DNA of 64,000 bases from a virus. Position 1 is the stretch's first letter, and each line of letters opens with the position of its first letter. The stretch covers positions 33,241 to 97,240 of the IMG/VR virus record IMGVR_UViG_3300028800_000064; one strand, given 5' to 3'. Positions 50,578-58,298 of this stretch are shown here, piece by piece. A program made the position numbers and the translations under genes. The notes under the pieces were generated by a model. The model did not search any database. It was not told the DNA's origin and saw only the letters and a list, made by a program, of their open reading frames with translations.

Positions 50578-50781
50578 ATGGAAGACTCATACGATCACGA
50601 AGTGACGATCCATCTAACGAAGGCCGGAAAACTGCCGCGTGAAATAGACTGCAGCGAGTGCGGCGGAAAGATGTATCGTTGGAAGACTCGGGCGATACCG
50701 ACGTATCGATGCCAGGATGCGGACTGCGGCGCACAGACCACGCTCGATCTCGCAGATTTGAAGCGGCAGCATTTATCCTGA
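50578..50781 (+). CDS. zinc-ribbon protein
   Basis: The 67-aa product has CSECGGKMYRWKTRAIPTYR and then CQDADCG, a four-Cys ribbon of transcription-factor type. It might bind nucleic acid. It starts two bases after the previous stop. Confidence 0.65.
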   Translation: MEDSYDHEVTIHLTKAGKLPREIDCSECGGKMYRWKTRAIPTYRCQDADCGAQTTLDLADLKRQHLS

Positions 50782-50796
50782 CCGTGAGGGAGACCG

Positions 50797-50994
50797 ATGA
50801 CTGACTCCGAATTTCAGGGAATGATTGAGAACGTGCTAGTCCGGGGCGGAGTGCAGCCTTGGGAGTTGGGAGATTTCTTAGGCGTGAGCGCACGCACGAT
50901 AACGCGCTGGGCGGCAGGTTACGATCTTCCGCACACCAGCTTGCGCGTGCCGATTCAAGCTTCGATCCAGATATTTTCGGAGGGGCGGCAGTGA
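50797..50994 (+). CDS. small helix-turn-helix DNA-binding protein
   Basis: The 65-aa protein is essentially one HTH: ELGDFLGVSARTITRWAAGY with the usual A/G turn, in the Cro/CI style. It is one of few evident DNA-binding regulators in the window and a candidate ligand for the operators described here, without direct evidence. GGGAG supports the start. Confidence 0.8.
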   Translation: MTDSEFQGMIENVLVRGGVQPWELGDFLGVSARTITRWAAGYDLPHTSLRVPIQASIQIFSEGRQ

Positions 50995-51308
50995 TGGATC
51001 GGCAACAAGTTTTGAGCTTGGCTCCAATTTGGAATGTGGGGGCTCCGATTGCCCATTTTTTGGCGTGGGCGGATGTTGTGGAGCGTCCGGGCTATAGCGA
51101 ACACACGCGAGCGGCTGGGCCTGTACTGCGCGGGTTCGCCTATGCCTTGACTGGCACGACGCCAGTGCGGCCCAGTGTTATCAGATTTCTGACGCACGCT
51201 ACGCCTGAGCAGTTTATGCCATGGATCGAACGTGCGGTAGGATTGCATTTGGATGCAGTCAATACAGTGGCACTCTTGAATCGTGCATACCGCGAAGATC
51301 ATGTTTGA
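50994..51308 (+). CDS. hypothetical protein
   Basis: The 104-aa product (MDRQQVLSLAPIWNVGAPIA) overlaps the HTH gene's stop by one base. It is helical and unassigned. GGAGG at 50979-50983 supports ATG 50994. Confidence 0.65.
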   Translation: MDRQQVLSLAPIWNVGAPIAHFLAWADVVERPGYSEHTRAAGPVLRGFAYALTGTTPVRPSVIRFLTHATPEQFMPWIERAVGLHLDAVNTVALLNRAYREDHV

Positions 51309-51498
51309 TTCAACCGCGCCAGGCTTCGAACCCTGGTGGAAACATGCCACCCGAGGAGAGATAAAGGCGCGAATCATGCGTCTGCGGTATGTGTTGTGGT
51401 TTTGTCGAGGAAGCGCAGCGGATCACAAAGAGAACGTGCTAGAGCACATCGCATTTCTGGAGGGACTACAAAATGAGCGGCATGAAACGCTATCGTAA
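51301..51498 (+). CDS. small hypothetical protein
   Basis: The 65-aa product (MFDSTAPGFEPWWKHATRGE) overlaps neighbours on both sides. Charged and helical; no family. Confidence 0.6.
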   Translation: MFDSTAPGFEPWWKHATRGEIKARIMRLRYVLWFCRGSAADHKENVLEHIAFLEGLQNERHETLS

Positions 51499-51811
51499 TT
51501 TCTACAATCATGTGGTGGAAGCGCAACCGATTGCGAAGTTTGAGTTTGATCGCCAGGCGGCCCAAGCTAAGCTCGTGCTGGAAGATGGCACGGTGGTCCT
51601 GCAACCGCGCGTCCATGGGTTTCATCCCGTGGTCGGCGACTACTATGTGCGCTGGGTCCCCGAGGCTAACGTGGCTTCCAGCACCGCGCATGCTCACTCC
51701 ATGTTTGCGACAGACATCATCCTCAGCAGGGCTCTGGTGTCCAGCTACTTGCGGCCTATAGAGCCGGAGACTGCGCCGTCCGTGTTTGCCGATTATCCGG
51801 GTGGCGTATGA
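51473..51811 (+). CDS. hypothetical protein
   Basis: The 112-aa beta-rich product (MSGMKRYRNFYNHVVEAQPI) contains a pattern seen in small phage proteins of unknown role (GFHPVVGDYYVRWVPE). GGAGG precedes the start; ATGA overlap with the next gene. Confidence 0.65.
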   Translation: MSGMKRYRNFYNHVVEAQPIAKFEFDRQAAQAKLVLEDGTVVLQPRVHGFHPVVGDYYVRWVPEANVASSTAHAHSMFATDIILSRALVSSYLRPIEPETAPSVFADYPGGV

Positions 51812-52035
51812 ACGGATACAGCACCTATATCATGGGTGATGTGTCGTTGTTCAATCGCGACGAGGCGGGCATTTTGCGAGCGTGCGCCGTGGCGCGCCAG
51901 CGATGGGCCTATATGTCCAACTGGCGTGTGCTGCACATCGACGGCTTCGAGCCGATCTACGCTCGGTCTCGCGCGCAATACCAATTCACCATGAAGGCTC
52001 AGAAACGTGGACAACTGGTTTGCAACTTTCAGTGA
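51808..52035 (+). CDS. small hypothetical protein
   Basis: The 75-aa product (MNGYSTYIMGDVSLFNRDEA) is mixed alpha/beta with a basic end. Coupled to both neighbours. Confidence 0.6.
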   Translation: MNGYSTYIMGDVSLFNRDEAGILRACAVARQRWAYMSNWRVLHIDGFEPIYARSRAQYQFTMKAQKRGQLVCNFQ

Positions 52036-52135
52036 CGCAGACGCGGCGCGCCTAGCAGTGATTTTGGCAGCAGGTGTTATCCTGTCCGCGATATGGCTCT
52101 GCAGTGATCCGCTGGACGACGATAGGGAGAAGTGA
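52007..52135 (+). CDS. 42-aa membrane peptide
   Basis: From GTG 52007, VDNWFATFSDADAARLAVIL continues as a membrane helix and an acidic tail. It overlaps the previous gene by 29 bases and its stop overlaps the next ATG. Confidence 0.5.
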   Translation: MDNWFATFSDADAARLAVILAAGVILSAIWLCSDPLDDDREK

Positions 52136-52404
52136 TGGACAACGCAGATCGGTGGTACAACGTCAACTACGACGGCTATATGTGGCAGCCGGTCACGTTC
52201 TTTGCCGCGTGGAATGTGGTGATGGCCGAGGGCCTAGAAACGTGGTTACGCGGAGCCGTTGCAGAGGGTCCAGATGATCGCTGTGAATCGTGCGGGCACA
52301 CGCGCGCCAGCCATTATCCTATCTGCCGTGCGCTTGATGCAGCAGGCGATGTTTGCGACTGCTTAGATTTCAGACTAAGCCTAGGCAACCATAGGACGCA
52401 ATGA
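52135..52404 (+). CDS. zinc-knuckle protein
   Basis: The 89-aa product (MDNADRWYNVNYDGYMWQPV) has CESCGHTRASHYPICRALD and VCDCLDF, a Cys/His zinc cluster near its C-terminus. Function unknown. Confidence 0.65.
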   Translation: MDNADRWYNVNYDGYMWQPVTFFAAWNVVMAEGLETWLRGAVAEGPDDRCESCGHTRASHYPICRALDAAGDVCDCLDFRLSLGNHRTQ

Positions 52405-52583
52405 TGAATCGCCCGACACAACGTCAACGGATCAATCATGGGCGCAGAACCGCACGGCGGCATCGCTGTTCTTCGGATCGGTTTTCTCCGGCCCGATGCC
52501 AGAACAACGTAGTGAAGAACGGGGAGTGGTGCGTTTACTGCCAAGCATGGCAGAATGGCGGCAGACGAGTGGAAAATCGATGA
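52401..52583 (+). CDS. small Arg-rich zinc protein
   Basis: The 60-aa basic product has RRHRCSSDRFSPARCQNNVV then WCVYCQAW. Two Cys pairs and high Arg content suggest nucleic-acid binding. Confidence 0.55.
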   Translation: MMNRPTQRQRINHGRRTARRHRCSSDRFSPARCQNNVVKNGEWCVYCQAWQNGGRRVENR

Positions 52584-52590
52584 GGTGCTT

Positions 52591-52902
52591 ATGACAACGG
52601 ACCAAAGCTGGCCAGGAACGAAGATCACGAAACCCACACCAGATGAGCGGGCGGTGCGTGCCTTGAATTTGCTGTTCGGGCGCAGCGATCACTCGCCATG
52701 GGCGATCAAGGTGTTGGCCAATGAGATCAAGGAGGCAGAGGATACGGCCAGATTTGAGCACCGGTTACCGGGGAACGGCGGGATAGCTCCAAGCCTGTGG
52801 GCCGTGCCTAGTTGTCCCGTGGTGGGCTGCCAACAGGTGGGGAGTCATTCGCACAATGAAACCGTCATCACCAGAGCCCCCACGACAGGAGGGAAACCAT
52901 GA
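52591..52902 (+). CDS. hypothetical protein
   Basis: The 103-aa product from ATG 52591 (GAGGTG upstream) starts MTTDQSWPGTKITKPTPDER. ATG 52555 would add 12 residues but overlaps more of the preceding gene. The C-terminus has PSCPVVGCQQVGSHSHNE, a possible zinc site. Confidence 0.6.
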   Translation: MTTDQSWPGTKITKPTPDERAVRALNLLFGRSDHSPWAIKVLANEIKEAEDTARFEHRLPGNGGIAPSLWAVPSCPVVGCQQVGSHSHNETVITRAPTTGGKP

Positions 52903-53087
52903 AGAAAAAGAAAAAGAAACGCATCAACCAGGACAAGTACTCTTTTACCTGCCCGTGTGGGCGGGTAGAGGTATATCCGATGTACGTGTACGCGCACAGC
53001 ACGGCACAGTTGCGCTTCAAGTGTCCTGATTGTGGCCGTAATTTTGTGATCGAGAATTTCCAAGCGACGGAAGACCTAGACGTATGA
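52899..53087 (+). CDS. basic zinc-ribbon protein
   Basis: MKKKKKKRINQDKYSFTCPC opens this 62-aa protein, with a second FKCPDCGRNFV knuckle. A basic tail plus zinc ribbon suggests nucleic-acid contact. GGAGGG precedes the start. Confidence 0.65.
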   Translation: MKKKKKKRINQDKYSFTCPCGRVEVYPMYVYAHSTAQLRFKCPDCGRNFVIENFQATEDLDV

Positions 53088-53296
53088 GCGAACCAATAGA
53101 AACTTTGCTGGCGGAGCTGCAGGCGCTGGCTAGCCGCTGGCGTGAAGATACATGCCACAAACAGGAATGGGTTGAATTGCTCGGCACGACTGTGAAGTTA
53201 CCTGAGCTTTTCGATTGCGGGGATCGCGATTGCGAACAAGTTCGTGTGTGCGCGGATATGTTGGATTCGCTTGTGCTTTCTTGGGTGCGCCGATGA
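53084..53296 (+). CDS. small hypothetical protein
   Basis: The 70-aa helical product (MSEPIETLLAELQALASRWR) is acidic, with a CGDRDCEQVRVC segment. Coupled by ATGA overlaps on both sides. Confidence 0.6.
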   Translation: MSEPIETLLAELQALASRWREDTCHKQEWVELLGTTVKLPELFDCGDRDCEQVRVCADMLDSLVLSWVRR

Positions 53297-53520
53297 GTCT
53301 TCAAGATCGATTGATTTGGAAGGACGTGAAGATTCTCACCGACCCAGGCGGTCGCCTTGTCACTGCCCTGTGCGATATCGTAGGAATCTCAGGACTCTGG
53401 ACGCGCGGCTGGTTTCGACTGATACCACGGTGGGTCTGGGCCATCTACTGGCGCAGGTACTACGGATTACCGCTGTGGAGCAACAACAACGCGACAGGGT
53501 ACGCGCGAAGGATGCCATGA
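53293..53520 (+). CDS. small membrane-associated protein
   Basis: The 75-aa product (MSLQDRLIWKDVKILTDPGG) has a Trp-rich hydrophobic core (GLWTRGWFRLIPRWVWAIYW), suggesting membrane-interface association. ATGA coupling. Confidence 0.6.
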   Translation: MSLQDRLIWKDVKILTDPGGRLVTALCDIVGISGLWTRGWFRLIPRWVWAIYWRRYYGLPLWSNNNATGYARRMP

Positions 53521-53669
53521 GACACCCGCGAAAACATTCTTTCAAAGCTACGATCAAAGCCTTCGAACGCATGGATCGCTGGTGGCTGGGCTGGGTCATC
53601 TGCCTGCCCAGGATATTCGGCATCAACCTTCTCATTGCCCGTGCAACCAAGAGGAAACCATGGCTATAG
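53517..53669 (+). CDS. 50-aa basic membrane-associated peptide
   Basis: MRHPRKHSFKATIKAFERMD leads to a hydrophobic segment (WWLGWVICLPRIFGINLLI) and a basic end. Overlaps both neighbours. Confidence 0.55.
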   Translation: MRHPRKHSFKATIKAFERMDRWWLGWVICLPRIFGINLLIARATKRKPWL

Positions 53670-54022
53670 GTCAAGCGAAGTGCATCAAATGTGGTGGGGA
53701 GACTATATATCGGTGGGTAGGCTACAGCGAGAGGCTCGCACGATTTGGCGGGTCCAATAGGAATAGTCCCGAGTTTTGGCCATACTGTGAATCTTGCTGG
53801 ACTGGCGATAAGCCCGCAGAGCCTACGAGGCAACCATTTCAACAGCGAGTGATCGATGAGAAGCGCGAGCTGGATGAGAAGGTGGCCAAACTCCAGACGT
53901 TTACTACATCGGCGGCTTTTGAGATGCTTCCCTGGGAAGAGAGGGCACGCATGCTCCGCCAGCATATGTACATGGTGGGATACTCCCAGGTGCTGCGCGA
54001 ACGGATTGCGGCATTCGACTAG
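53660..54022 (+). CDS. zinc-knuckle and coiled-coil protein
   Basis: The 120-aa product (MAIGQAKCIKCGGETIYRWV) has two Cys pairs (CIKCGG and YCESCWTG) and then a helical half (EMLPWEERARMLRQHMYMVG). GAGGAAACC precedes ATG 53660. The helical half recurs in phage hypothetical proteins. Confidence 0.65.
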   Translation: MAIGQAKCIKCGGETIYRWVGYSERLARFGGSNRNSPEFWPYCESCWTGDKPAEPTRQPFQQRVIDEKRELDEKVAKLQTFTTSAAFEMLPWEERARMLRQHMYMVGYSQVLRERIAAFD

Positions 54023-54057
54023 CTGGACTGACGATCAAAATAAGGAGACCCAGTATC

Positions 54058-54120
54058 ATGCTTAACTTCTATCTTCTGCCCGGAACTTCGAGTTGGAGTC
54101 TTGGGGGTTTTCGTTTGTAG
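54058..54120 (+). CDS. possible 20-aa peptide
   Basis: ATG 54058 has a strong AAGGAG site but the frame closes after 20 codons (MLNFYLLPGTSSWSLGGFRL). It could be a leader peptide or chance. Confidence 0.3.
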   Translation: MLNFYLLPGTSSWSLGGFRL

Positions 54121-54138
54121 TTTTGCACAAAAACTCGG

Positions 54139-54390
54139 GTGCGTCATGTGACCGTGTCTGGGAGGAAACTAGACTTTGATACAAAACGTCTTTGGGTTGT
54201 TTGGCCAAGTTTGAGCGTAGGGCCGGATCACGATTCACTGAGCGCAACGGGGTGGATTCAGATTCAGTGGTTGCGTTACGTCTGGGAGTGGGCAATCTAC
54301 ACCCATGGTTGGGACGTGCGAGCTGACGGTGCTTGGGTGGATCGGGAAACCGGATATGTGGTGGGAAGTCAGTCAAAGGAGAAACCATGA
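54139..54390 (+). CDS. small Trp-rich protein
   Basis: The open frame from GTG 54139 gives 83 aa with KRLWVVWPSLSVGPDHDSLS. The start is uncertain (GTG 54148 is also possible). The VWPSL core recurs in the next gene, so the two look like diverged copies. Confidence 0.5.
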   Translation: MRHVTVSGRKLDFDTKRLWVVWPSLSVGPDHDSLSATGWIQIQWLRYVWEWAIYTHGWDVRADGAWVDRETGYVVGSQSKEKP

Positions 54391-54542
54391 TGATCGAGGT
54401 TAGCCTTCAAGCAGGCGTCAACAGACACAACTGGAGTGTGTGGCCGAGTTTGATTCTGATAGACGCGCCATATTGGAGTTTAGAGTTCGGCTGGCTTTGT
54501 TTTTACGTTGCCATTTTGAGCGGGGACCGGCATCGCTCGTAG
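54387..54542 (+). CDS. small protein, apparent paralogue of the preceding gene
   Basis: The 51-aa product (MMIEVSLQAGVNRHNWSVWP) repeats the WSVWPSL..SLEFGW pattern of the preceding protein and then stops early. AAAGGAG supports ATG 54387. Confidence 0.55.
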   Translation: MMIEVSLQAGVNRHNWSVWPSLILIDAPYWSLEFGWLCFYVAILSGDRHRS

Positions 54543-54546
54543 AGAA

Positions 54547-54786
54547 TCAGAGGTATACCTCTCCGTGGTATTTGAGATCAAAGTCTCTGCACTCATCTGC
54601 GGTGAGACGGCGATCAACGCGAATGAGTCCATGCTGGTGGCGGGACACTGGAAGATCGAGGCGGTGATGGGCAATGTTACCTGGGACTTCGGCGTAATCC
54701 CATTGCAAGCCTTTGGGCAGCGTAGCGAAGCCCGCAGGCCGCAACAGGGGCTGATAGAGATAGGCCACGGCAGGTGTTGGCGTCAT
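54547..54786 (-). CDS. small hypothetical protein
   Basis: The 79-aa product (MTPTPAVAYLYQPLLRPAGF) ends QHGLIRVDRRLTADECRDFD. ATGA coupling to the 54950 gene. No family recognised. Confidence 0.6.
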   Translation of the reverse strand: MTPTPAVAYLYQPLLRPAGFATLPKGLQWDYAEVPGNIAHHRLDLPVSRHQHGLIRVDRRLTADECRDFDLKYHGEVYL

Positions 54787-54950
54787 CGGGGCATCCCCGG
54801 CTTGACCAGCTTGCGCACTTCGAGCGCGTATCGGGGAGAGGATAGCGTGGGTGCGTTGATGAAGATCACAGTGATCTGATGGGTATGGGAGTGGCGGGCG
54901 TACCAACGATCTCGGGCTTCGGCGGTCTTAAATTTGATGATGCGGTTCAT
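54783..54950 (-). CDS. small basic protein, operon leader gene
   Basis: The 55-aa product (MNRIIKFKTAEARDRWYARH) follows ATGGAGGATACGAAC, the shared regulon leader, and the operator promoter at 54972. Confidence 0.65.
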   Translation of the reverse strand: MNRIIKFKTAEARDRWYARHSHTHQITVIFINAPTLSSPRYALEVRKLVKPGMPR

Positions 54951-54971
54951 GTTCGTATCCTCCATGTCCAG

Positions 54972-55033
54972 AGGATAGCAAAGCACCGAAAGCGTGTCAA
55001 CAGTACCGAAGTACCGATTTTGCAATAGTACTA
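54972..55033 (-). promoter_or_regulatory. regulon promoter with GTAC operators (site 6)
   Basis: On the - strand TTGACA (54995-55000), 17 bases, TATCCT (54972-54977). The palindrome GGTACTTCGGTACT (55002-55015) lies one base from the -35; TAGTACTA is at 55026-55033. Confidence 0.8.
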
Positions 55034-55058
55034 GGTAAAAGTTACACGAAGGCTGGAT

Positions 55059-55200
55059 CGACAGTATAGCGAGACTGATCGCCGGGCGCAAGTGGACATA
55101 GCCTATTCGTCGCAGGATGGGCACGCACCACGCCGGAGTAAACGACGACCCGTAGCGGCGGAGATCGTGTCAGTTGAAGGTCAGTCTCGCCATACTGTCG
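55059..55200. repeat. 142-bp element bounded by 20-bp inverted repeats
   Basis: CGACAGTATAGCGAGACTGA (55059-55078) and TCAGTCTCGCCATACTGTCG (55181-55200) pair at 19 of 20 positions around about 100 bases that contain smaller stems. It may be a structured RNA or a MITE-like insertion; no clear target duplication flanks it. The rest of the 55034-55336 gap shows no gene. Confidence 0.7.
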
Positions 55201-55336
55201 GGGGAAAATAAATGCACATATTGTGCAAAAGGGAACAGACAGTTTGATGGCCATGTGCATGCGAAAATGGTCCGTTTTGTGACTAGAAAGAATATGACTT
55301 GCGCTGCCTATGTAGAAGCAACGATAGGAGATTAGC

Positions 55337-56392
55337 ATGTTGGACAAAAATAGAGTGCTGTTTGTACTGAAGGATTTTAGCCAGGACGACGAGTTGCCAA
55401 CCTACTCGGTTGAAACTCACTTCCATGGTCAATATGGGTACTTTGGTGGGGGCCTATATTGGTCAGCGAAGTATGTCTCCGACATGCTGAACCAATCCAA
55501 TGTCCCAGCCAAGCTGGTCGAAGTGTTCGATAACAGTTTCATCGACGCGGAGATCGTGCAGTTTAAGCCTACGATTGTGATCGTAGAGGCGCTGTGGGTT
55601 GTACCGGCCAAGCTTGCGGAGCTGCAGAAGCTCCATCCCGAGATCGTCTTCATCGTGCTGTTGCATTCGGAGACACCGTTCTTGGCAAGCGAGGGCATCG
55701 CGGTCGATTGGATCAAGCAGTACGCGGCCAGCGGTGTGCGCATCGCTGTGAACTCTCCCAAGACCCTCCAGGACGCCTCGGCAATCCTGGATGCCGCCCA
55801 CATCACCGCAGGCGTGTTTTACCTGCCCGACTACTACAAGATTCAGTCGAAGACGGCTCAAAGCCATGGCGAGGATCACCTCAGCGTCTCGTCCTATGGG
55901 GCTATCAGACCACTGAAGAATCAACTGATTCAAGCGGTTGCGGCCATCCAGTTTGCGAACCAGATCGGCAAGAAACTGTTCTTCCACATCAACGGCACTC
56001 GGCCTGAAGATGGCGGCAACGTGATTCTGCAGAACATACGCGCGCTGTTCGCGGGCACAGATCATACACTGGTCGAGGACGATTGGATGACCAACGACGA
56101 CTTCCTCAAGGCATTGCAGACTGTAGATATCGGGATGCAGGTGAGCTTGAGCGAGACGTTCTCTATCGTGGCTGCAGACATGACTAGCGTCGGTATTCCG
56201 ATTGTGGTGTCGCCGGAGGTGCGGTGGTCCGCTGAAATCAGCCACGCCGATCCCACCGACAGCACATCCATTGTGGCCGCGTTGCTCAGGGCTCATTGCG
56301 ATCCACAACTGAACGTGGGCATTAACAGAGAGCGGCTCGGTCGTTCAGTAGATGAGGCAAAACGTATCTGGTTGAAACTCCTGGGTGCATAA
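55337..56392 (+). CDS. GT-B-fold glycosyltransferase
   Basis: The 351-aa protein reads as a GT4-like GT-B enzyme: an N-terminal Rossmann half (FGGGLYWSAKYVSDMLNQSN), SSYGAIRPLKNQLIQAVAAI at the hinge, then the C-terminal half with NDDFLKALQTVDIGMQVSLS and ETFSIVAADMTSVGIPIVVS, where the E-x7-E-like motif binds the nucleotide sugar. TAGGAG precedes the ATG. Confidence 0.85.
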   Translation: MLDKNRVLFVLKDFSQDDELPTYSVETHFHGQYGYFGGGLYWSAKYVSDMLNQSNVPAKLVEVFDNSFIDAEIVQFKPTIVIVEALWVVPAKLAELQKLHPEIVFIVLLHSETPFLASEGIAVDWIKQYAASGVRIAVNSPKTLQDASAILDAAHITAGVFYLPDYYKIQSKTAQSHGEDHLSVSSYGAIRPLKNQLIQAVAAIQFANQIGKKLFFHINGTRPEDGGNVILQNIRALFAGTDHTLVEDDWMTNDDFLKALQTVDIGMQVSLSETFSIVAADMTSVGIPIVVSPEVRWSAEISHADPTDSTSIVAALLRAHCDPQLNVGINRERLGRSVDEAKRIWLKLLGA

Positions 56393-57147
56393 TGTTCGAA
56401 CTTCAGCGGTTAAGCAAGCTAGAGCTAGCCATGTGCGAGAACACGGTTAGCTCTAATGCTTTCTATATGATCGTGGGCAGCAGCCTGCTGCGCCGCGAGG
56501 GCTTATCCGTGGTGCGTATGGGCGATGGCGAACACCATCTGTGGTATCACTGCAAAGCGGGCAAGCCGGAATAACTCCTCACACCTGATAGCTATCACTC
56601 TCCCGAATGGCTGGCCAACCTGGGATGCGTGGGTATCACCAAAGGCGAGCTTATCACAAGGCTAGAGAACGCGGCAGCGGACTGCACGTACTTCGCGGCA
56701 TCGATCTCGGGTATCTGGCGCGACGACTACCAGACGCACATGCTGTCATACCGGCAGCGATACGTGGACAATTTCTTTGTCAATGAGTGGACCGAAGAGA
56801 TGCAGATCGCGCTGTTCAAAGAGGCGCGGCATGTGCTGTTGATACACCGCAACCCAGAGACCGCAGACGCCATGCAAATCAGGGCTAAGGTGGGACTGGG
56901 CGTCAAGCTCACATACCTCAAGATGGAGAGCTGGACTGAGACTGAGGCGATCATTGCAGCGGCCAGCAAGATAGACGCGCCGCTGGCATTGGTGAGCGCA
57001 GGGCCAGCTGGGAAGTACATCATCCCCAAGATTGCAGCGTGTGGCACAGCGCACAGCAAGGTTGTGCTCGACCTGGGTCACTCCGTAGATCACTGGACAT
57101 TGCCCAGCCTGCCAGGGTTTGGGTTTCAGTCCTGTGAGGCAAAATGA
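56392..57147 (+). pseudogene. GT-D-like glycosyltransferase interrupted by an in-frame TAA
   Basis: The frame from ATG 56392 stops at TAA 56572-56574 after 60 codons (..LSVVRMGDGEHHLWYHCKAG) but continues in the same frame as LLTPDSYHSPEWLANLGCVG to 57147. R-x-G-D-G-E is the signature of GT-D-fold enzymes, and the second half carries the rest of that domain. Removing one codon restores about 251 aa. A nonsense mutation, assembly error or read-through are all possible. Confidence 0.75.
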
Positions 57148-57326
57148 GCTGTAAGGCAGACCCGAGCTTAGAACAGATGAAGCAGGACCTAATCGGTGGC
57201 GGCTGGACTTCGTCATACGGTGGCACAATATGGACCAACCTGCAGGGTCAATCATATCGCGGGCCGCACAAAGCATGGCATGTCTGGGCTGGTGAACCGA
57301 TGGATGCACCAACTGTTTGGGGATAG
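57144..57326 (+). CDS. small hypothetical protein
   Basis: The 60-aa product (MSCKADPSLEQMKQDLIGGG) is Gly/Trp-rich. ATGA overlap with the GT-D reading frame, which supports the frame of that gene. Confidence 0.55.
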   Translation: MSCKADPSLEQMKQDLIGGGWTSSYGGTIWTNLQGQSYRGPHKAWHVWAGEPMDAPTVWG

Positions 57327-57327
57327 C

Positions 57328-57609
57328 ATGAGACTGACAGATACAGAACTCCTTGAGATGTTCGAAGGCATGTTCAGCGACGGGGAAGGCGATATCCGCT
57401 GCTATGCGCGCAACGTTGTGGCTAAGACTCGCATATCACACGCCTGTTCTGGGCTCACTGTTGAGGACCATCACGTCATCCCTGCAGGAAGCCGGGCGGT
57501 TAGAGAGACGTGCATCATGGATGGACGGCGGGTTGCGGCCTATACTTGTGAAGCGCATGTGTTGGCATGGGGTGTGGAGTCAGGCCAACTCGCCAGGGTC
57601 AACACATAG
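57328..57609 (+). CDS. hypothetical protein
   Basis: The 93-aa product (MRLTDTELLEMFEGMFSDGE) has scattered Cys/His (SHACSGLTVEDHHVIPAGSR) that may form a degenerate HNH or zinc site. Starts one base after the previous stop. Confidence 0.6.
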   Translation: MRLTDTELLEMFEGMFSDGEGDIRCYARNVVAKTRISHACSGLTVEDHHVIPAGSRAVRETCIMDGRRVAAYTCEAHVLAWGVESGQLARVNT

Positions 57610-57665
57610 GGCGCATGGCGATAAGCCTTGGGATTGAGGCATCCGACCCTCTTCTCACCTGTCCG

Positions 57666-57734
57666 GGCGTTGCTAATGCCTAGGCGCGCACCTTAAATGG
57701 ACTCAGAGAAGTAATGGCGTTGCTGATGCCTCGG
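57666..57734. repeat. 19-bp direct repeat spaced 50 bp
   Basis: GGCGTTGCTAATGCCTAGG (57666) and GGCGTTGCTGATGCCTCGG (57716) match at 17 of 19 positions, exactly 50 bp apart, between convergent genes. The rest of 57610-57753 holds no gene. Confidence 0.65.
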
Positions 57735-57753
57735 TCTCAAAGCTCTCGCAGAT

Positions 57754-58008
57754 TCAGTCCTCCAGACCAACGGTCAGTTCGGCATCGCGTGGAACCAAGA
57801 ATACGTCGTATTGCTTGTGGGCAGTCTCGACCACTATCACCAGTTCTTTGAACTCGTTGCGATACACGAGGTGCTTGGTCGAGTATGCATAGGGCGACGG
57901 GATATCGCGCTGGCGTGGGATCGTCGAGCCGGTGAACGCCAGCTCGGCCATGTATCGCGAGACACCGACGTGTGAGGTGATCCGCTTGATGCGTCGTAGG
58001 TTAGCCAT
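57754..58008 (-). CDS. small hypothetical protein
   Basis: The 84-aa product (MANLRRIKRITSHVGVSRYM) is beta-rich with a basic start. Second gene after the operator promoter at 58299. GGGAG precedes the start. Confidence 0.65.
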   Translation of the reverse strand: MANLRRIKRITSHVGVSRYMAELAFTGSTIPRQRDIPSPYAYSTKHLVYRNEFKELVIVVETAHKQYDVFLVPRDAELTVGLED

Positions 58009-58022
58009 GTGCGTTGTCTCCC

Positions 58023-58292
58023 TTAGACTTCGGCGATTGTGCCAACCCAGCCTCGGACAATCAGCTGGTATTCAACGGCTTTGATGGCATATTCCAGAGT
58101 CCAGAAGTACATCTTGACGGTATCTTGCTTGCCTGTGTCGAAGCTGACGACTAGATTGCGGCACGGAGCTTTGGGCTTGCTAGATGATAGGACATATCGA
58201 CGGCCTTTGCACTGGAAGCATGTGCCTCGGTCATAGCGGCCAGTTCCACCGCACCGTGGGCACTCGACATTGAACTTGCGCGTCGTCTTCAT
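58023..58292 (-). CDS. DnaJ-type zinc-finger protein
   Basis: The N-terminus CPRCGGTGRYDRGTCFQCKG is a CxxCxGxG-type zinc centre as in DnaJ, followed by about 45 residues of alpha/beta sequence. The 89-aa protein lacks a J domain. First gene of a two-gene regulon operon. Confidence 0.75.
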   Translation of the reverse strand: MKTTRKFNVECPRCGGTGRYDRGTCFQCKGRRYVLSSSKPKAPCRNLVVSFDTGKQDTVKMYFWTLEYAIKAVEYQLIVRGWVGTIAEV

Positions 58293-58298
58293 GGTCAG

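Noticed and set aside
56572-56574. Genome-wide stop-codon reassignment
   Set aside because: TAA, TAG and TGA all end well-supported genes here with coupled starts, so the in-frame TAA is a local event.
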